Assembly: GCA_023450085.1 (NCBI GenBank)
Contig: JAEXHI010000022.1
Location: forward strand, 248,001-312,000
Reading direction: 5' to 3'
Length of the DNA stretch: 64,000 nucleotides
From: Bacteroidota bacterium
GTDB lineage: Bacteria; Bacteroidota; Bacteroidia; Sphingobacteriales; Sphingobacteriaceae
Position numbers and translations under genes: made by a program. Shown piece by piece: positions 53,350-61,081 of this stretch (within the stretch, counting starts at the first letter, position 1; every line of letters begins with the position of its first letter). Under the pieces are notes generated by a model. It saw only the letters and a list, made by a program, of their open reading frames with translations. It did not search any database and was not told the DNA's origin.

Positions 53350-54603
53350 ATGGAAAATCAATTGAAACGAGAAAGAAAGCGAAAGCTGATGTTGATTCTC
53401 CCCGTGCTAGTACTGCCGTTTATTACCCTCATTTTTTGGGCATTGGGCGGTGGACGAACCTACGGAACAGAATCATCCGAAAAAAAGATACCCGGAGTTA
53501 ACTTCAGGTTACCCGATGCGCAGATATCCGAGGAAGCGGACCTTGATAAGATGGGCTACTATACCAAGGCCAAAAAGGACTCCATCAAATTCCAGGAGAT
53601 GCTAAGGAACGACCCTTCCTATCGGGACGCAGGGCCGATGGAAGGACAGGCCCAACAATTTAACGGCTACCCGCCAGCCGGTACGGGCATGAACAATTCC
53701 CTGTATGGCTCCGGCCACAATGACCCGAATACCCAAAAAATCTATGAACGCCTCTCCATCCTCAACAGGGAACTGGCAAGACCTGGCAGCGGCAATCCAT
53801 ACCAGGAATCGTATGAGATGGGACAAAGGGGAGCCAATGCCCTAAAGGGTTCGGAGGTCGACCGCTTGGAGCAGCTGATGAACATGATGAGCCAGCCGGA
53901 AGGCGACGATCCGGAAATGCGCCAGCTTAACGGCATGCTGGAGAAAATCCTTGATATCCAACATCCCGACAGGGTTAGGCAAAAGCTGAAAGACGGCAGT
54001 GATGCAAAGCGTGGGCAGGTCTATGCCGTTACCGGAGCACAAAAGGAGAATAACGTTACAGTTTTAACAGCGGGAAAAACAGGAAATGGAGCCGGTTTTT
54101 TTGCTCTCGAGGAAAATGCCGAAACGCTGGAGCAGAATGCCATACAGGCAGCTGTACACGAGAACCAGACGATCGTGACAGGTTCAACCATAAAGCTAAG
54201 GCTTTTGAACGACATCACGGTGAACGGCACGCTCATCCCCAAAGACAATTTTGTGTTCGGTAAGGCTTCACTTGAAGGCGAAAGGCTGACAATCAAAATT
54301 GCCAGTATCCGGTACAGAAATTCCCTCTATCCGGTTGAGCTTGCAGTCTTCGACCTTGACGGAATGGACGGTATCCGTATTCCGGGGGCGATTACCAGGG
54401 ATGTAGCCAAACAGTCTGTTGACCGTTCCCTTCAGGCCATAGGCATGACCTCGCTCGACCCGTCGGTAGAAGCACAGGCTGCGGGTGCGGGAATCGAGGC
54501 CGTAAAATCTTTGGTCAGCAAAAAAATAAAACTGGTAAAGGTGATGGTAAAAGCCGGCTACAAGGTCCTTCTAAGGGACGAAAAACAGAAACAATCCTAT
54601 TAA
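53350..54603 (+). CDS. traM: TraM, conjugative transfer protein (VirB10-like)
   Basis: A 417-residue protein with one N-terminal membrane segment (MLILPVLVLPFITLIFWALG, residues 14-33), a variable proline/glycine/asparagine-rich periplasmic linker (40-240), and a conserved C-terminal beta domain (245-400) with AAVHENQTIVTGSTIKLRLLNDI and SVDRSLQAIGMTSLDPSVEAQAAGAG (shown in part). It matches TraM of Bacteroidota conjugative transposons, equivalent to VirB10, spanning from inner to outer membrane. Confidence 0.92.
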   Translation: MENQLKRERKRKLMLILPVLVLPFITLIFWALGGGRTYGTESSEKKIPGVNFRLPDAQISEEADLDKMGYYTKAKKDSIKFQEMLRNDPSYRDAGPMEGQAQQFNGYPPAGTGMNNSLYGSGHNDPNTQKIYERLSILNRELARPGSGNPYQESYEMGQRGANALKGSEVDRLEQLMNMMSQPEGDDPEMRQLNGMLEKILDIQHPDRVRQKLKDGSDAKRGQVYAVTGAQKENNVTVLTAGKTGNGAGFFALEENAETLEQNAIQAAVHENQTIVTGSTIKLRLLNDITVNGTLIPKDNFVFGKASLEGERLTIKIASIRYRNSLYPVELAVFDLDGMDGIRIPGAITRDVAKQSVDRSLQAIGMTSLDPSVEAQAAGAGIEAVKSLVSKKIKLVKVMVKAGYKVLLRDEKQKQSY

Positions 54604-54621
54604 TGAACAAAACACAAAGAA

Positions 54622-55467
54622 ATGAAGACAATAAGTAAGATTTTTTGGGCTGTGGCCCTATTTGTAATGCCTTTAACGGGCATGGCGCAGGAGAAGGTAT
54701 TGGGAACGATAGAGGCTTATCGAATACAGATAAGCACTGACAAAACCACCAACATCATTTTTCCCTTTGGAATAGTCAGTGTAGATAGGGGCGATAGGCA
54801 TATCCTGGTACAAAAGGCGAAAGGGGCCGAGAACATTTTGCAGGTGAAGGCCGCCAACGACAGCATCAGGGAAAGTAACCTTAGCGTTATTACTTCCGAT
54901 GGCAAGCTCAATTCCTTCATTGTCACCTATGCAAAGCAACCGGTCCAGTTGAACGTATTGCTTGGAGATGATGCCAGGAAGGGTGCCATTTTCCTTTCGG
55001 CGGACCAGATCGACCATGCCGAAATTCTGGCCTGCTCGAAACAGGCATTTCACTCGCGAAAGAGGCTGGGCGGCATCCATGAAAAAAACTTCGGGATCGG
55101 TTTTAGGCTGGACGGGATATTTATACACAAAAACCTAATGTACTTCAGAATGAGGGTAGAAAACAGGTCCAATATCGGTTATGATGTTGACCAGCTGCGA
55201 TTCTATATACTCGACCAGAAAAAGGCCAAGAGGACTGCCAGCCAGGAGGTGGAGGTTACGCCCGTAAATTTATTTAATGGCCTTACCAGGATACTTCCGC
55301 GTGAGAGAAGCACCATGGTCGTAGCACTGCCAAAATTTACCATCCCGGAAAAGAAGTTTCTGGCCATACAGCTAATGGAAGGCAATGGAGGCAGGCATTT
55401 GGAACTGCGTATAAAAAACAGGATACTTTTCAAGGTCAACCAGATCAATATCCCTACAACCAGATAG
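54622..55467 (+). CDS. traN: TraN, conjugative transfer protein (DUF4138, VirB9-like)
   Basis: A 281-residue exported protein (signal peptide ending TGMAQE). The mature part is all beta with RIQISTDKTTNIIFPFGIVSVDRGD near 33-57, GKLNSFIVTYAKQPVQLN near 94-111 and a C-terminal LPKFTIPEKKFLAIQLMEGNGGRHLEL. It matches TraN/DUF4138, likely the outer-membrane VirB9-type component. It is the last recognised channel gene. TraO, TraP and TraQ genes that often follow are not seen. Confidence 0.9.
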   Translation: MKTISKIFWAVALFVMPLTGMAQEKVLGTIEAYRIQISTDKTTNIIFPFGIVSVDRGDRHILVQKAKGAENILQVKAANDSIRESNLSVITSDGKLNSFIVTYAKQPVQLNVLLGDDARKGAIFLSADQIDHAEILACSKQAFHSRKRLGGIHEKNFGIGFRLDGIFIHKNLMYFRMRVENRSNIGYDVDQLRFYILDQKKAKRTASQEVEVTPVNLFNGLTRILPRERSTMVVALPKFTIPEKKFLAIQLMEGNGGRHLELRIKNRILFKVNQINIPTTR

Positions 55468-55478
55468 AAGGAAGGCTT

Positions 55479-56060
55479 GTGAAGAAATATAATATCATAT
55501 ACGCCGACCCTCCCTGGGAATATAATGTTTGGAAAAAGAAGGGAAAGGGTAGGACAGCCGCAAGCCACTATCTGACGCTAAGCCTCGAAGCCCTTAAAAA
55601 ACTGAATGTGCCACAGATATGTACCGATGACTGCGTCCTGTTCCTTTGGGTAACCTTTCCCAATCTTAGGGAAGGACTGGAACTGGCAGGCAGTTGGGGA
55701 TTCAGATACAAGACCGTTGCCTTCGTATGGGTCAAGACCAATCCTAAAAGCGGAGGACTGTTTGTCGGCCTTGGCCACTACACAAGGGCGAATGCCGAAA
55801 TAGTGCTCCTCTTTACCAAGGGAAAGGCATTGGAAAGAAAGGCAAAGAATGTCAGACAGGTAATTATGGAGCCCAGATGCCGACATTCCCAAAAACCGGA
55901 CGTTGTGCGGGAACGCATTACCAAGCTTTTCGGAGATCTCCCACGAGTGGAGCTTTTCGCAAGGGACAGGCCGGATGCAGAACATGGCGAAATTTTTAAG
56001 GGATGGGATGTATTTGGATTCGAAGTCAAGAATTCGATAGAAATCGAAAGCAAAATTTAA
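55479..56060 (+). CDS. MT-A70 type adenine methyltransferase
   Basis: A 193-residue enzyme starting with GTG at 55479 (GGAAGG upstream). The DPPW motif (YADPPWEYNVWKK, residues 8-20) and the downstream segments VLFLWVTFPNLREGLELAGSWGF near 48-70 and HYTRANAEIVLLFTKGK near 104-120 are characteristic of MT-A70 proteins, which make N6-methyladenine in DNA or RNA. It sits 11 bp after traN, so it should be expressed with transfer genes and may mark element DNA against host restriction. There is no cognate nuclease nearby. Confidence 0.88.
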   Translation: MKKYNIIYADPPWEYNVWKKKGKGRTAASHYLTLSLEALKKLNVPQICTDDCVLFLWVTFPNLREGLELAGSWGFRYKTVAFVWVKTNPKSGGLFVGLGHYTRANAEIVLLFTKGKALERKAKNVRQVIMEPRCRHSQKPDVVRERITKLFGDLPRVELFARDRPDAEHGEIFKGWDVFGFEVKNSIEIESKI

Positions 56061-56066
56061 GTAAAT

Positions 56067-56408
56067 ATGAAGATCAGGATAGAGGACTATGAAGAAGTCC
56101 TGGAGTATCTAATGAAACAACGGTGGGAGGGTGGGGACGAATTCGTTGCATTCTGTGACAGCAACTCGCCCGTTGACAAGCAGGGAATACACACCTTTTC
56201 CACAGCAGAGGCAGCGGCAGAGTTCTGTTATGAAATGACTACCGACGTGGACCGTTTCGATTACATCGCCATTAGAATGGCATACAGGATAATGTCAGAC
56301 GCCAAGAACGATCTGGACAAGCTGATGCAGAGCAACGGAATCGTGGACATTGGAGGTATGGTTACAAACTACCTTACCAGTGCAAAAAAAAAACGAAATA
56401 ATCGATAA
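56067..56408 (+). CDS. Unknown small protein after MT-A70 gene
   Basis: A 113-residue soluble protein, 6 bp after the MT-A70 gene. It contains AEAAAEFCYEMTTDVDRFDYIAI near 49-71 and is helical and acidic with a basic tail (SAKKKRNNR). There is no recognised domain. The tight spacing indicates the same operon as the methyltransferase. Confidence 0.7.
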   Translation: MKIRIEDYEEVLEYLMKQRWEGGDEFVAFCDSNSPVDKQGIHTFSTAEAAAEFCYEMTTDVDRFDYIAIRMAYRIMSDAKNDLDKLMQSNGIVDIGGMVTNYLTSAKKKRNNR

Positions 56409-56424
56409 CATAAAACTAAAAGTG

Positions 56425-57231
56425 ATGAACATGGCAAATTTAGAATACCTGCAAGAGCAGGTCAAAAAGACTGGATTCGGAGACCAATTGACTGAAAAAA
56501 TTGCTAATGCAATATCAGGGGGACCCGCAGATTTCAAGTTGGATTTTCAAACGAAGTTTGGAAACGACGAGGTGAATGCCGAATTGAGTTTTAGCAGGTC
56601 AAAGTCCACGGACATGTATTTCTTCAATTCCTATAAGGCCGAAGTGCAAAAGGAAGGAAATGAGGAAAAGGTTTCACAGACCTTCTTCATTAACGGTTTC
56701 GAGAACAGGCATAACAATATTTATCTGAAGGAAGCCTACAACCTACTGTGCGGAAGATGTGTCAATAAGGATTTAATCAACCGCGAGGGAGAGATGTACA
56801 ACTCATGGCTACAGTTGGATTTCACCCAAACCAACGAACATGGAAACTTCAAGACAAAATACTATAGCGAAAAGTATGGATATGATCTCGAAGATGCGCT
56901 TGGCAAACATGCGATAAAAGAACTGTCAAATGATGAGCACAAATCGAATTTATTGAAATCCCTTAAGAAGGGAAATCTTCAATCGGCGACCTTTCAAAAA
57001 GATGGCCAAGAAATCAAAAAGTTCATTGAAGCCAGCCCGCAATTCAAGTCGATCAATGTATACGATTCAAATATGAAGCGTGAAGGACAGCGACAAGCAA
57101 AACAGGAAAAGGAAGGACAGGAGAATGGCCAATCGCAGAAGCGTTCCGAAAGGCAGGCAAATGACCACGACGAAGCGCCCGATATTCCAGAGCAAAAGAG
57201 TAAAAAAAGGGCGGCAAGGCAGTCAAGGTAA
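56425..57231 (+). CDS. Accessory protein 1 of a paralogous pair (DUF3945-like module)
   Basis: A 268-residue cytoplasmic protein. The start MNMANLEY at 56425 is used; the longer frame overlaps the preceding gene. The conserved part (about 5-220) includes KTGFGDQLTEKIANAI, IYLKEAYNLLCGRCVNKD, NSWLQLDFTQTNEHGNFKTK and FIEASPQFKSINVYD. The end is strongly charged (Lys/Arg/Glu/Gln). It is paralogous to the next gene. Similar modules occur on Bacteroidota mobile elements (DUF3945-like), but I am not certain of the family. Confidence 0.6.
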   Translation: MNMANLEYLQEQVKKTGFGDQLTEKIANAISGGPADFKLDFQTKFGNDEVNAELSFSRSKSTDMYFFNSYKAEVQKEGNEEKVSQTFFINGFENRHNNIYLKEAYNLLCGRCVNKDLINREGEMYNSWLQLDFTQTNEHGNFKTKYYSEKYGYDLEDALGKHAIKELSNDEHKSNLLKSLKKGNLQSATFQKDGQEIKKFIEASPQFKSINVYDSNMKREGQRQAKQEKEGQENGQSQKRSERQANDHDEAPDIPEQKSKKRAARQSR

Positions 57232-57251
57232 TTATAGCAGACAGGTAAACG

Positions 57252-58286
57252 ATGGATCACAATAGGGTCGAAACGGAATTAGCCAGATGGCTAGAAATGG
57301 AGGCACGTATTGGGAAATTATTTTCCAATACGCCTTCTGCCAACAGGGTTGTATTACATCAGAAGTTGGGACGGTATAACCTCCTTGTAAGAAAATACAA
57401 GACGACGGCCAATTTAAGCGAAAGGTATACTTTGGCAATTGTTGCCCAGGAAAGACGTAGCATCGAAAAGCAGCTTTATCCAAACTTCTTGGTAAGGCTC
57501 TTTCGCCGTCTGTTGACTTCGGCTATACTAACGAGCAGAATGGCCAAAATTGAAGAAAAAAACATGCAGGAGAATACCCAAATGTTGCGGGAGAAGCTCC
57601 AGCGGATTGGCTTTTCAGACGTATTCGAGAAAGTGCAGGAAAAGATTGGGCAGGGGCATAGCCAATTCAGTGTTCCGGTATCGCACTTTATGGATGACCA
57701 GACGAGAATGGACTACAAGATTGCTGTAGTTGCTCACGGAAATGGCAGTTACCATGTAAAAGGTTTCGAGGCAGCTTTATTTGATCGTAGAAAAACGGCC
57801 GACATTAAAGGGCGGTTCTTTGAACAGGGACAAATAAATGGTGTGGATGCCATTCAGGCGTTCCATCTGCTTTCAGGCCGCTCGGTGGAAATGAACGGCA
57901 AATGGTGCCAACTGGATTTTAATGACAGGGACGAAAATGGAAACTATCTCCTAAAAGATTACCGCACGGGCCAAGAGTACGATCTGCGGGAAAAATTGAA
58001 AAATTTGCCGCTTAAGGATTTTGGCTTTGATAATCAGCAAAAGCTGGTAGATGCCCTAAAAGCAGGCGAGCGAAAAGAGGCAACGCTTATACTTAATGGT
58101 AAGGAGGTAAAGATTTTTATTGAGGCCAATCCGCAGTTCAGGACTCTTACCCTTTACGATGAACATGCCAAGAAGATTACAATGAACAAGCAAGTAGAGC
58201 CAAATGACCTAAGTGCCGTGCGCAGCATGGTAAATCGGATAGGTGAAAAGCCTAACAATAGGAAGGCTTCAAAAAAGATTAGTTAA
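57252..58286 (+). CDS. Accessory protein 2 of the paralogous pair, with extra N-terminal domain
   Basis: A 344-residue protein with a helical N-terminal extension (1-110; VETELARWLEMEARIGKLF, ERYTLAIVAQERRSIEKQLY) followed by the shared module (about 115-315): LQRIGFSDVFEKVQEKIGQG, GVDAIQAFHLLSGRSVEMNG, WCQLDFNDRDENGNYLLKDY and IFIEANPQFRTLTLYDEH. It lies 20 bp after its paralogue and its stop is 1 bp before the next start. The role is unknown; the location at the end of the transfer region suggests a conjugation accessory. Confidence 0.6.
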   Translation: MDHNRVETELARWLEMEARIGKLFSNTPSANRVVLHQKLGRYNLLVRKYKTTANLSERYTLAIVAQERRSIEKQLYPNFLVRLFRRLLTSAILTSRMAKIEEKNMQENTQMLREKLQRIGFSDVFEKVQEKIGQGHSQFSVPVSHFMDDQTRMDYKIAVVAHGNGSYHVKGFEAALFDRRKTADIKGRFFEQGQINGVDAIQAFHLLSGRSVEMNGKWCQLDFNDRDENGNYLLKDYRTGQEYDLREKLKNLPLKDFGFDNQQKLVDALKAGERKEATLILNGKEVKIFIEANPQFRTLTLYDEHAKKITMNKQVEPNDLSAVRSMVNRIGEKPNNRKASKKIS

Positions 58287-58287
58287 G

Positions 58288-58575
58288 ATGATGGAACAGG
58301 TGAAACCGTTGAATGATTTTTTTGCTGCAATTGAAAAGGATGGAAGGATAAGCATTACCCATATCGGAATTTATGCAGCATTGTTGGAATACAGGATGAG
58401 AAATAATTTTATTAATCCGGTTATTTTATTCAGCCATGATATAATGGGCATAGCGAAAATATCTGCTGAAAAAACATACTACAAATGCATCAGGGAATTG
58501 AATGATTACGGATATATAAAATATATCCCATCTTATAAGAATAACCAGGGGAGCAAGGTGTTTTTTAACAGCTAG
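58288..58575 (+). CDS. Small winged-helix protein 1
   Basis: A 95-residue DNA-binding-type protein; the start MMEQVKPL at 58288 is used because the preceding gene stops at 58286. The segment ISITHIGIYAALLEYRM, then LFSHDIMGIAKISAEKTYYKCIRELNDYGYIKYIPSY (shown in part) reads as a winged helix with a recognition helix followed by a beta hairpin. It is homologous to the 58891 gene. Such small proteins lie in the excision region of Bacteroidota ICEs (xis2c-like). Role in excision or replication is inferred. Confidence 0.65.
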   Translation: MMEQVKPLNDFFAAIEKDGRISITHIGIYAALLEYRMRNNFINPVILFSHDIMGIAKISAEKTYYKCIRELNDYGYIKYIPSYKNNQGSKVFFNS

Positions 58576-58606
58576 ATTGGTAAGAAATTTAAAAGGAGAA
58601 GGAATT

Positions 58607-58894
58607 ATGGAGGGAGGAATAACAAAAGACGATCTTAGGCAATTTGGATTGTTGCTTAAAAAGGAAATCCGTGAAATGTTGGAGAAACAAAATCGTACCC
58701 AACCAGAGCAGACCGAACTTTATCCGGGATGGATTAAAAGCAGGAAGGTGAGAAGCATGCTCGATATGTCGGCGGGAACATTACAGAATCTTAGAATTAG
58801 TGCAAAGGTCCGATACAAAAAGGTGCTTGGCTCATATTATTATAATGAAGCTGATCTCCGGGCACTTTTTGAAATGAAGGGAGGGAAGAAATGA
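58607..58894 (+). CDS. Excisionase-like HTH protein (MerR/HTH_17 type)
   Basis: A 95-residue protein starting MEGGITKDDLRQFG at 58607, after an AAAAGGAGAAGG ribosome binding site. The C-terminal half carries the HTH_17 pattern: WIKSRKVRSMLDMSAGTLQNLRISAKVRYKKVLGSYYYNEADLRALF (shown in part). The N-terminal half is helical. It is the type of small MerR-like protein that acts as a directionality factor next to integrases in this group of elements (xis2d-like). It overlaps the next gene by 4 bp. Confidence 0.7.
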   Translation: MEGGITKDDLRQFGLLLKKEIREMLEKQNRTQPEQTELYPGWIKSRKVRSMLDMSAGTLQNLRISAKVRYKKVLGSYYYNEADLRALFEMKGGKK

Positions 58895-59184
58895 CTTTTG
58901 ATGTTTTAAAAGCATATATGAGAGTACTTGAAAATGATAGGAAACTGAATGTCTGGCATCAGGCGCTAATGAATGCAATTCTACATCTTGCCTGTTTGCA
59001 AAATCAATATAAGGTCATTCGTGTAAGCAGACGCAGGCTTATGGCCTCCTCTCACATTGCAACCTTACCGACATATCACAAGTATTTTAAGGAGCTTCAG
59101 GAAATGGGCTATATCTCTTATCGGCCATCGTATGATCCGAGATACAGAAGCGAAGTCGAATTACTTTTAAAACCGTCAAATTAA
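58891..59184 (+). CDS. Small winged-helix protein 2
   Basis: A 97-residue protein starting MTFDVLKAYMRV, overlapping the excisionase-like gene by 4 bp. It is homologous to the protein at 58288-58575: NVWHQALMNAILHLACLQN, then VSRRRLMASSHIATLPTYHKYFKELQEMGYISYRPSYDP (shown in part). It ends with a strong terminator 7 bp after the stop, which faces the integrase gene. Confidence 0.65.
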   Translation: MTFDVLKAYMRVLENDRKLNVWHQALMNAILHLACLQNQYKVIRVSRRRLMASSHIATLPTYHKYFKELQEMGYISYRPSYDPRYRSEVELLLKPSN

Positions 59185-59190
59185 AAATTA

Positions 59191-59219
59191 AAAGCCTCCC
59201 ATTTTTGGGAGGCTTTTTT
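59191..59219 (+). terminator. Bidirectional terminator facing the integrase
   Basis: AAAGCCTCCCA and TGGGAGGCTTT form an 11-bp stem with a TTTT loop, with A-rich sequence on one side and T-rich on the other. It can end both the excision-cluster transcript (plus) and the integrase transcript (minus), which converge here. Confidence 0.9.
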
Positions 59220-59227
59220 ACATTAGA

Positions 59228-60622
59228 TTACCCTGTCTTTGAAAGCAGCCTGTCTTTTAAGGAGATAATCTGGGATTCAAGTTCATTTAGAACTGTGATG
59301 TCAATTTTGTAGTCAGTATTGGCTTTGTACATGTCATTTTCAATTTGGGCTAGTTTCTGCCTGAGTCTCGCAATTATTTCCATATTGCTCTCTTTGATTG
59401 GTTTCATCTGCGTCAGTTTTTGTTTCAGCTGCTGCATCTCCAATCCGATACTTAGCTCCTCTGTAATTGCATAATCCTCAGTTTGAAGAACTGTGGAGTG
59501 ACCTAACAATTCTTTCACGATGTTTATTGGAACGCCATTTCGGAGTGTCACTGTTGAGGCAAAAGTACGTCTTGCCTTATGCGTAGTCAATTCAAAATCA
59601 AAATTGCAAAGTATTGCAATTTCCTTTAGGTACTCATTACACTTTTGGTTTGACCTTACGGGAAGAACAGATTGCCTGCGGATACATAGCGGATCGTTCT
59701 CATATTTTTGTATTATTTCAATTGCCTTCGGGAGTAGCGGTATTTTGGTAGCCGCCTTTGTCTTTTGTCGGTCAGATATAATCCATAGCTCACCATCGAT
59801 ACCCCTCTGGACATCACTTTTTCCCAACTGAAACACATCGATATAAGCCAGGCCCGTATAACATTGGAAGACAAAGATGTCACGTACGATATTTAATCTT
59901 TCGGATGAGAAAGCACGATTTTCCAAGGTTTCTAACTGACTTGCAGTGAGAGGCTTTTTTGATGGCTTGGTGAGTTTTCGCTGAAAGCGCTTAAAAGGGT
60001 CTGCCTTGATTATCTCCTTATCTACGGCGCGGAACACAATTTTTCTAAAGTTGGTAATATATTTTAGGGTCGTATTGTTGTTGCAGTTCCGTACGGTTCG
60101 AAGGAAAAAATCGTAATCTTTGATAAATGTGAAATCTAGATCTCTGAAATCAATATCATCAAGCTTGTATTTATAGGCCATAAATTCCCTTACGTGCCCT
60201 AGCGCGGTCCTGAACCTTTTGGCGGTTGCCGGAGCCATCTCGCCCTTTTCTGCGAGGGTCTCCACTTCTGAATTGTGCTCTAAAAACTCCTCTATAACCG
60301 TATTGCACCTGTTGTTCCTTCCATTAATGCATCCAATGAGTTTGTCGGCAGTTATCGCCCTACCTGTACTTATTAACTCGGTCTTGTACTGAACAATACG
60401 AGAATTTAAGAGGTCCAGATATGAGTTTAGAACACGGGCATCTTCTTTAGAACCGACGGCCCTCTCCGTCTTTTGGTCCCATCTTTTAACATCCCATTTC
60501 TGATTAGTGGACATCTCTTTCGGCTTGCCATCTACGGTTACACGTAAATAAATCATCCTGATGTCTTTCGGTTTTTTTGGGGTCTTCAAAAAGAAGGTTA
60601 ACCCATAGCTGCTTTCCAACAT
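59228..60622 (-). CDS. Tyrosine recombinase (ICE integrase)
   Basis: A 464-residue integrase: an N-terminal arm-binding domain (1-80), a SAM-like core-binding domain (about 100-205) and a catalytic domain (215-400). Catalytic motifs seen are HKAR near 347-350 (box II H-x-x-R), GHSTVLQTEDYAI near 373-385 with the nucleophile tyrosine, and the ring segment with lysine before it (RQKTKAATKIPL). The first arginine of the usual tetrad is not found: the expected CFTGLR segment reads CYTGLAYIDV near 257. CTnDOT-type integrases also lack it. A coiled-coil tail (400-464) follows. It would catalyse insertion next to ssrA. Confidence 0.92.
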   Translation of the reverse strand: MLESSYGLTFFLKTPKKPKDIRMIYLRVTVDGKPKEMSTNQKWDVKRWDQKTERAVGSKEDARVLNSYLDLLNSRIVQYKTELISTGRAITADKLIGCINGRNNRCNTVIEEFLEHNSEVETLAEKGEMAPATAKRFRTALGHVREFMAYKYKLDDIDFRDLDFTFIKDYDFFLRTVRNCNNNTTLKYITNFRKIVFRAVDKEIIKADPFKRFQRKLTKPSKKPLTASQLETLENRAFSSERLNIVRDIFVFQCYTGLAYIDVFQLGKSDVQRGIDGELWIISDRQKTKAATKIPLLPKAIEIIQKYENDPLCIRRQSVLPVRSNQKCNEYLKEIAILCNFDFELTTHKARRTFASTVTLRNGVPINIVKELLGHSTVLQTEDYAITEELSIGLEMQQLKQKLTQMKPIKESNMEIIARLRQKLAQIENDMYKANTDYKIDITVLNELESQIISLKDRLLSKTG

Positions 60623-60725
60623 AACTTTTACTTTTTATGGTTAATAAATGTCGGATAATATCGTACTCAAATCAAGATGTAAATGTGCTTTACTGGTTGA
60701 TAAACAGTGTTTTAAGGCTCCTTTT

Positions 60726-60770
60726 GTGGCACCTATTCAAAAAACTGTAAAGTGCCACAGAAAGTGCCAC
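60726..60770. repeat. GTGCCAC repeats (possible integrase arm sites)
   Basis: GTGGCAC (60726-60732), GTGCCAC (60752-60758) and GTGCCAC (60764-60770) lie about 100-150 bp upstream of the integrase start. The latter two are direct repeats 12 bp apart and the first is inverted to them. Related GTGCCAT occurs at 61005-61011. Tyrosine recombinases often bind such short repeats beside the core. Confidence 0.45.
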
Positions 60771-60821
60771 AAACTTTTTGGGCATTTTTGTAAATTTTGT
60801 GTGCTGCCGGTTAAAAACGAT

Positions 60822-60850
60822 GAAGCCCGCAATTTCTAAAATTGCAGGCT
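60822..60850. other. Hairpin with 11-bp stem beside the att region
   Basis: AGCCcGCAATTT and AAATTGCaGGCT pair with one C-A mismatch around a 3-nt loop. A T-rich stretch follows about 10 nt later on the minus strand. It could be a terminator for a minus-strand RNA. Confidence 0.5.
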
Positions 60851-60916
60851 CCATGCGGTTTTAGGGAAGTTTTTTGTAAAAGTCAACAGCTCAGCTATTG
60901 GCTTTTCAAAGTACAC

Positions 60917-60940
60917 TGTGGAGTCGGGGAGAGTCGAACT
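60917..60940 (-). other. ssrA/tRNA 3'-end-like fragment (possible att relic)
   Basis: Read on the minus strand it is AGTTCGACTCTCCCCGACTC plus CACA: a T-loop, T-stem half and acceptor half. Its 5' partner strand is missing, so it cannot fold as tRNA. In a 30-base alignment it shares 23 bases with the same part of the tmRNA gene 140 bp away. It looks like a displaced attachment core. Confidence 0.45.
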
Positions 60941-61026
60941 ATTGCCCTAGCGCCCCTATAAACCTTGATTTCCTGATTTTTAGAAAGGTGCTGCGCCACG
61001 AATGTGCCATAAAAAACTCCGTTTAC

Positions 61027-61055
61027 CAAAAATGCCATCGGTTAAGACGGCATTT
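61027..61055 (-). terminator. Terminator of ssrA
   Basis: AAATGCC and GGCATTT pair on the minus strand (61030-61055), followed by a run of T residues, 27 bp past the mature 3' end of tmRNA. The fit suggests the native end of the ssrA transcript. Confidence 0.65.
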
Positions 61056-61081
61056 CCCTTGCAAGATAAATTTTGGTTACC

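Larger units (their letters stand above)
60623..61081. other. 459-bp attachment-side region of the ICE
   Basis: No gene is seen between the integrase start and ssrA. The region holds three GTGCCAC-type repeats (60726-60770), a hairpin (60822-60850), a 24-bp ssrA/tRNA-3'-end-like fragment (60917-60940) and the ssrA terminator (61027-61055). The element boundary is somewhere between 60.82 and 61.082 kb but cannot be fixed without the other end. Confidence 0.5.

Noticed and set aside
60917..60940. A functional tRNA gene at this place
   Set aside because: Only the 3' half of a T-arm and acceptor are present; the 5' partner strand is not there, so no cloverleaf can form.
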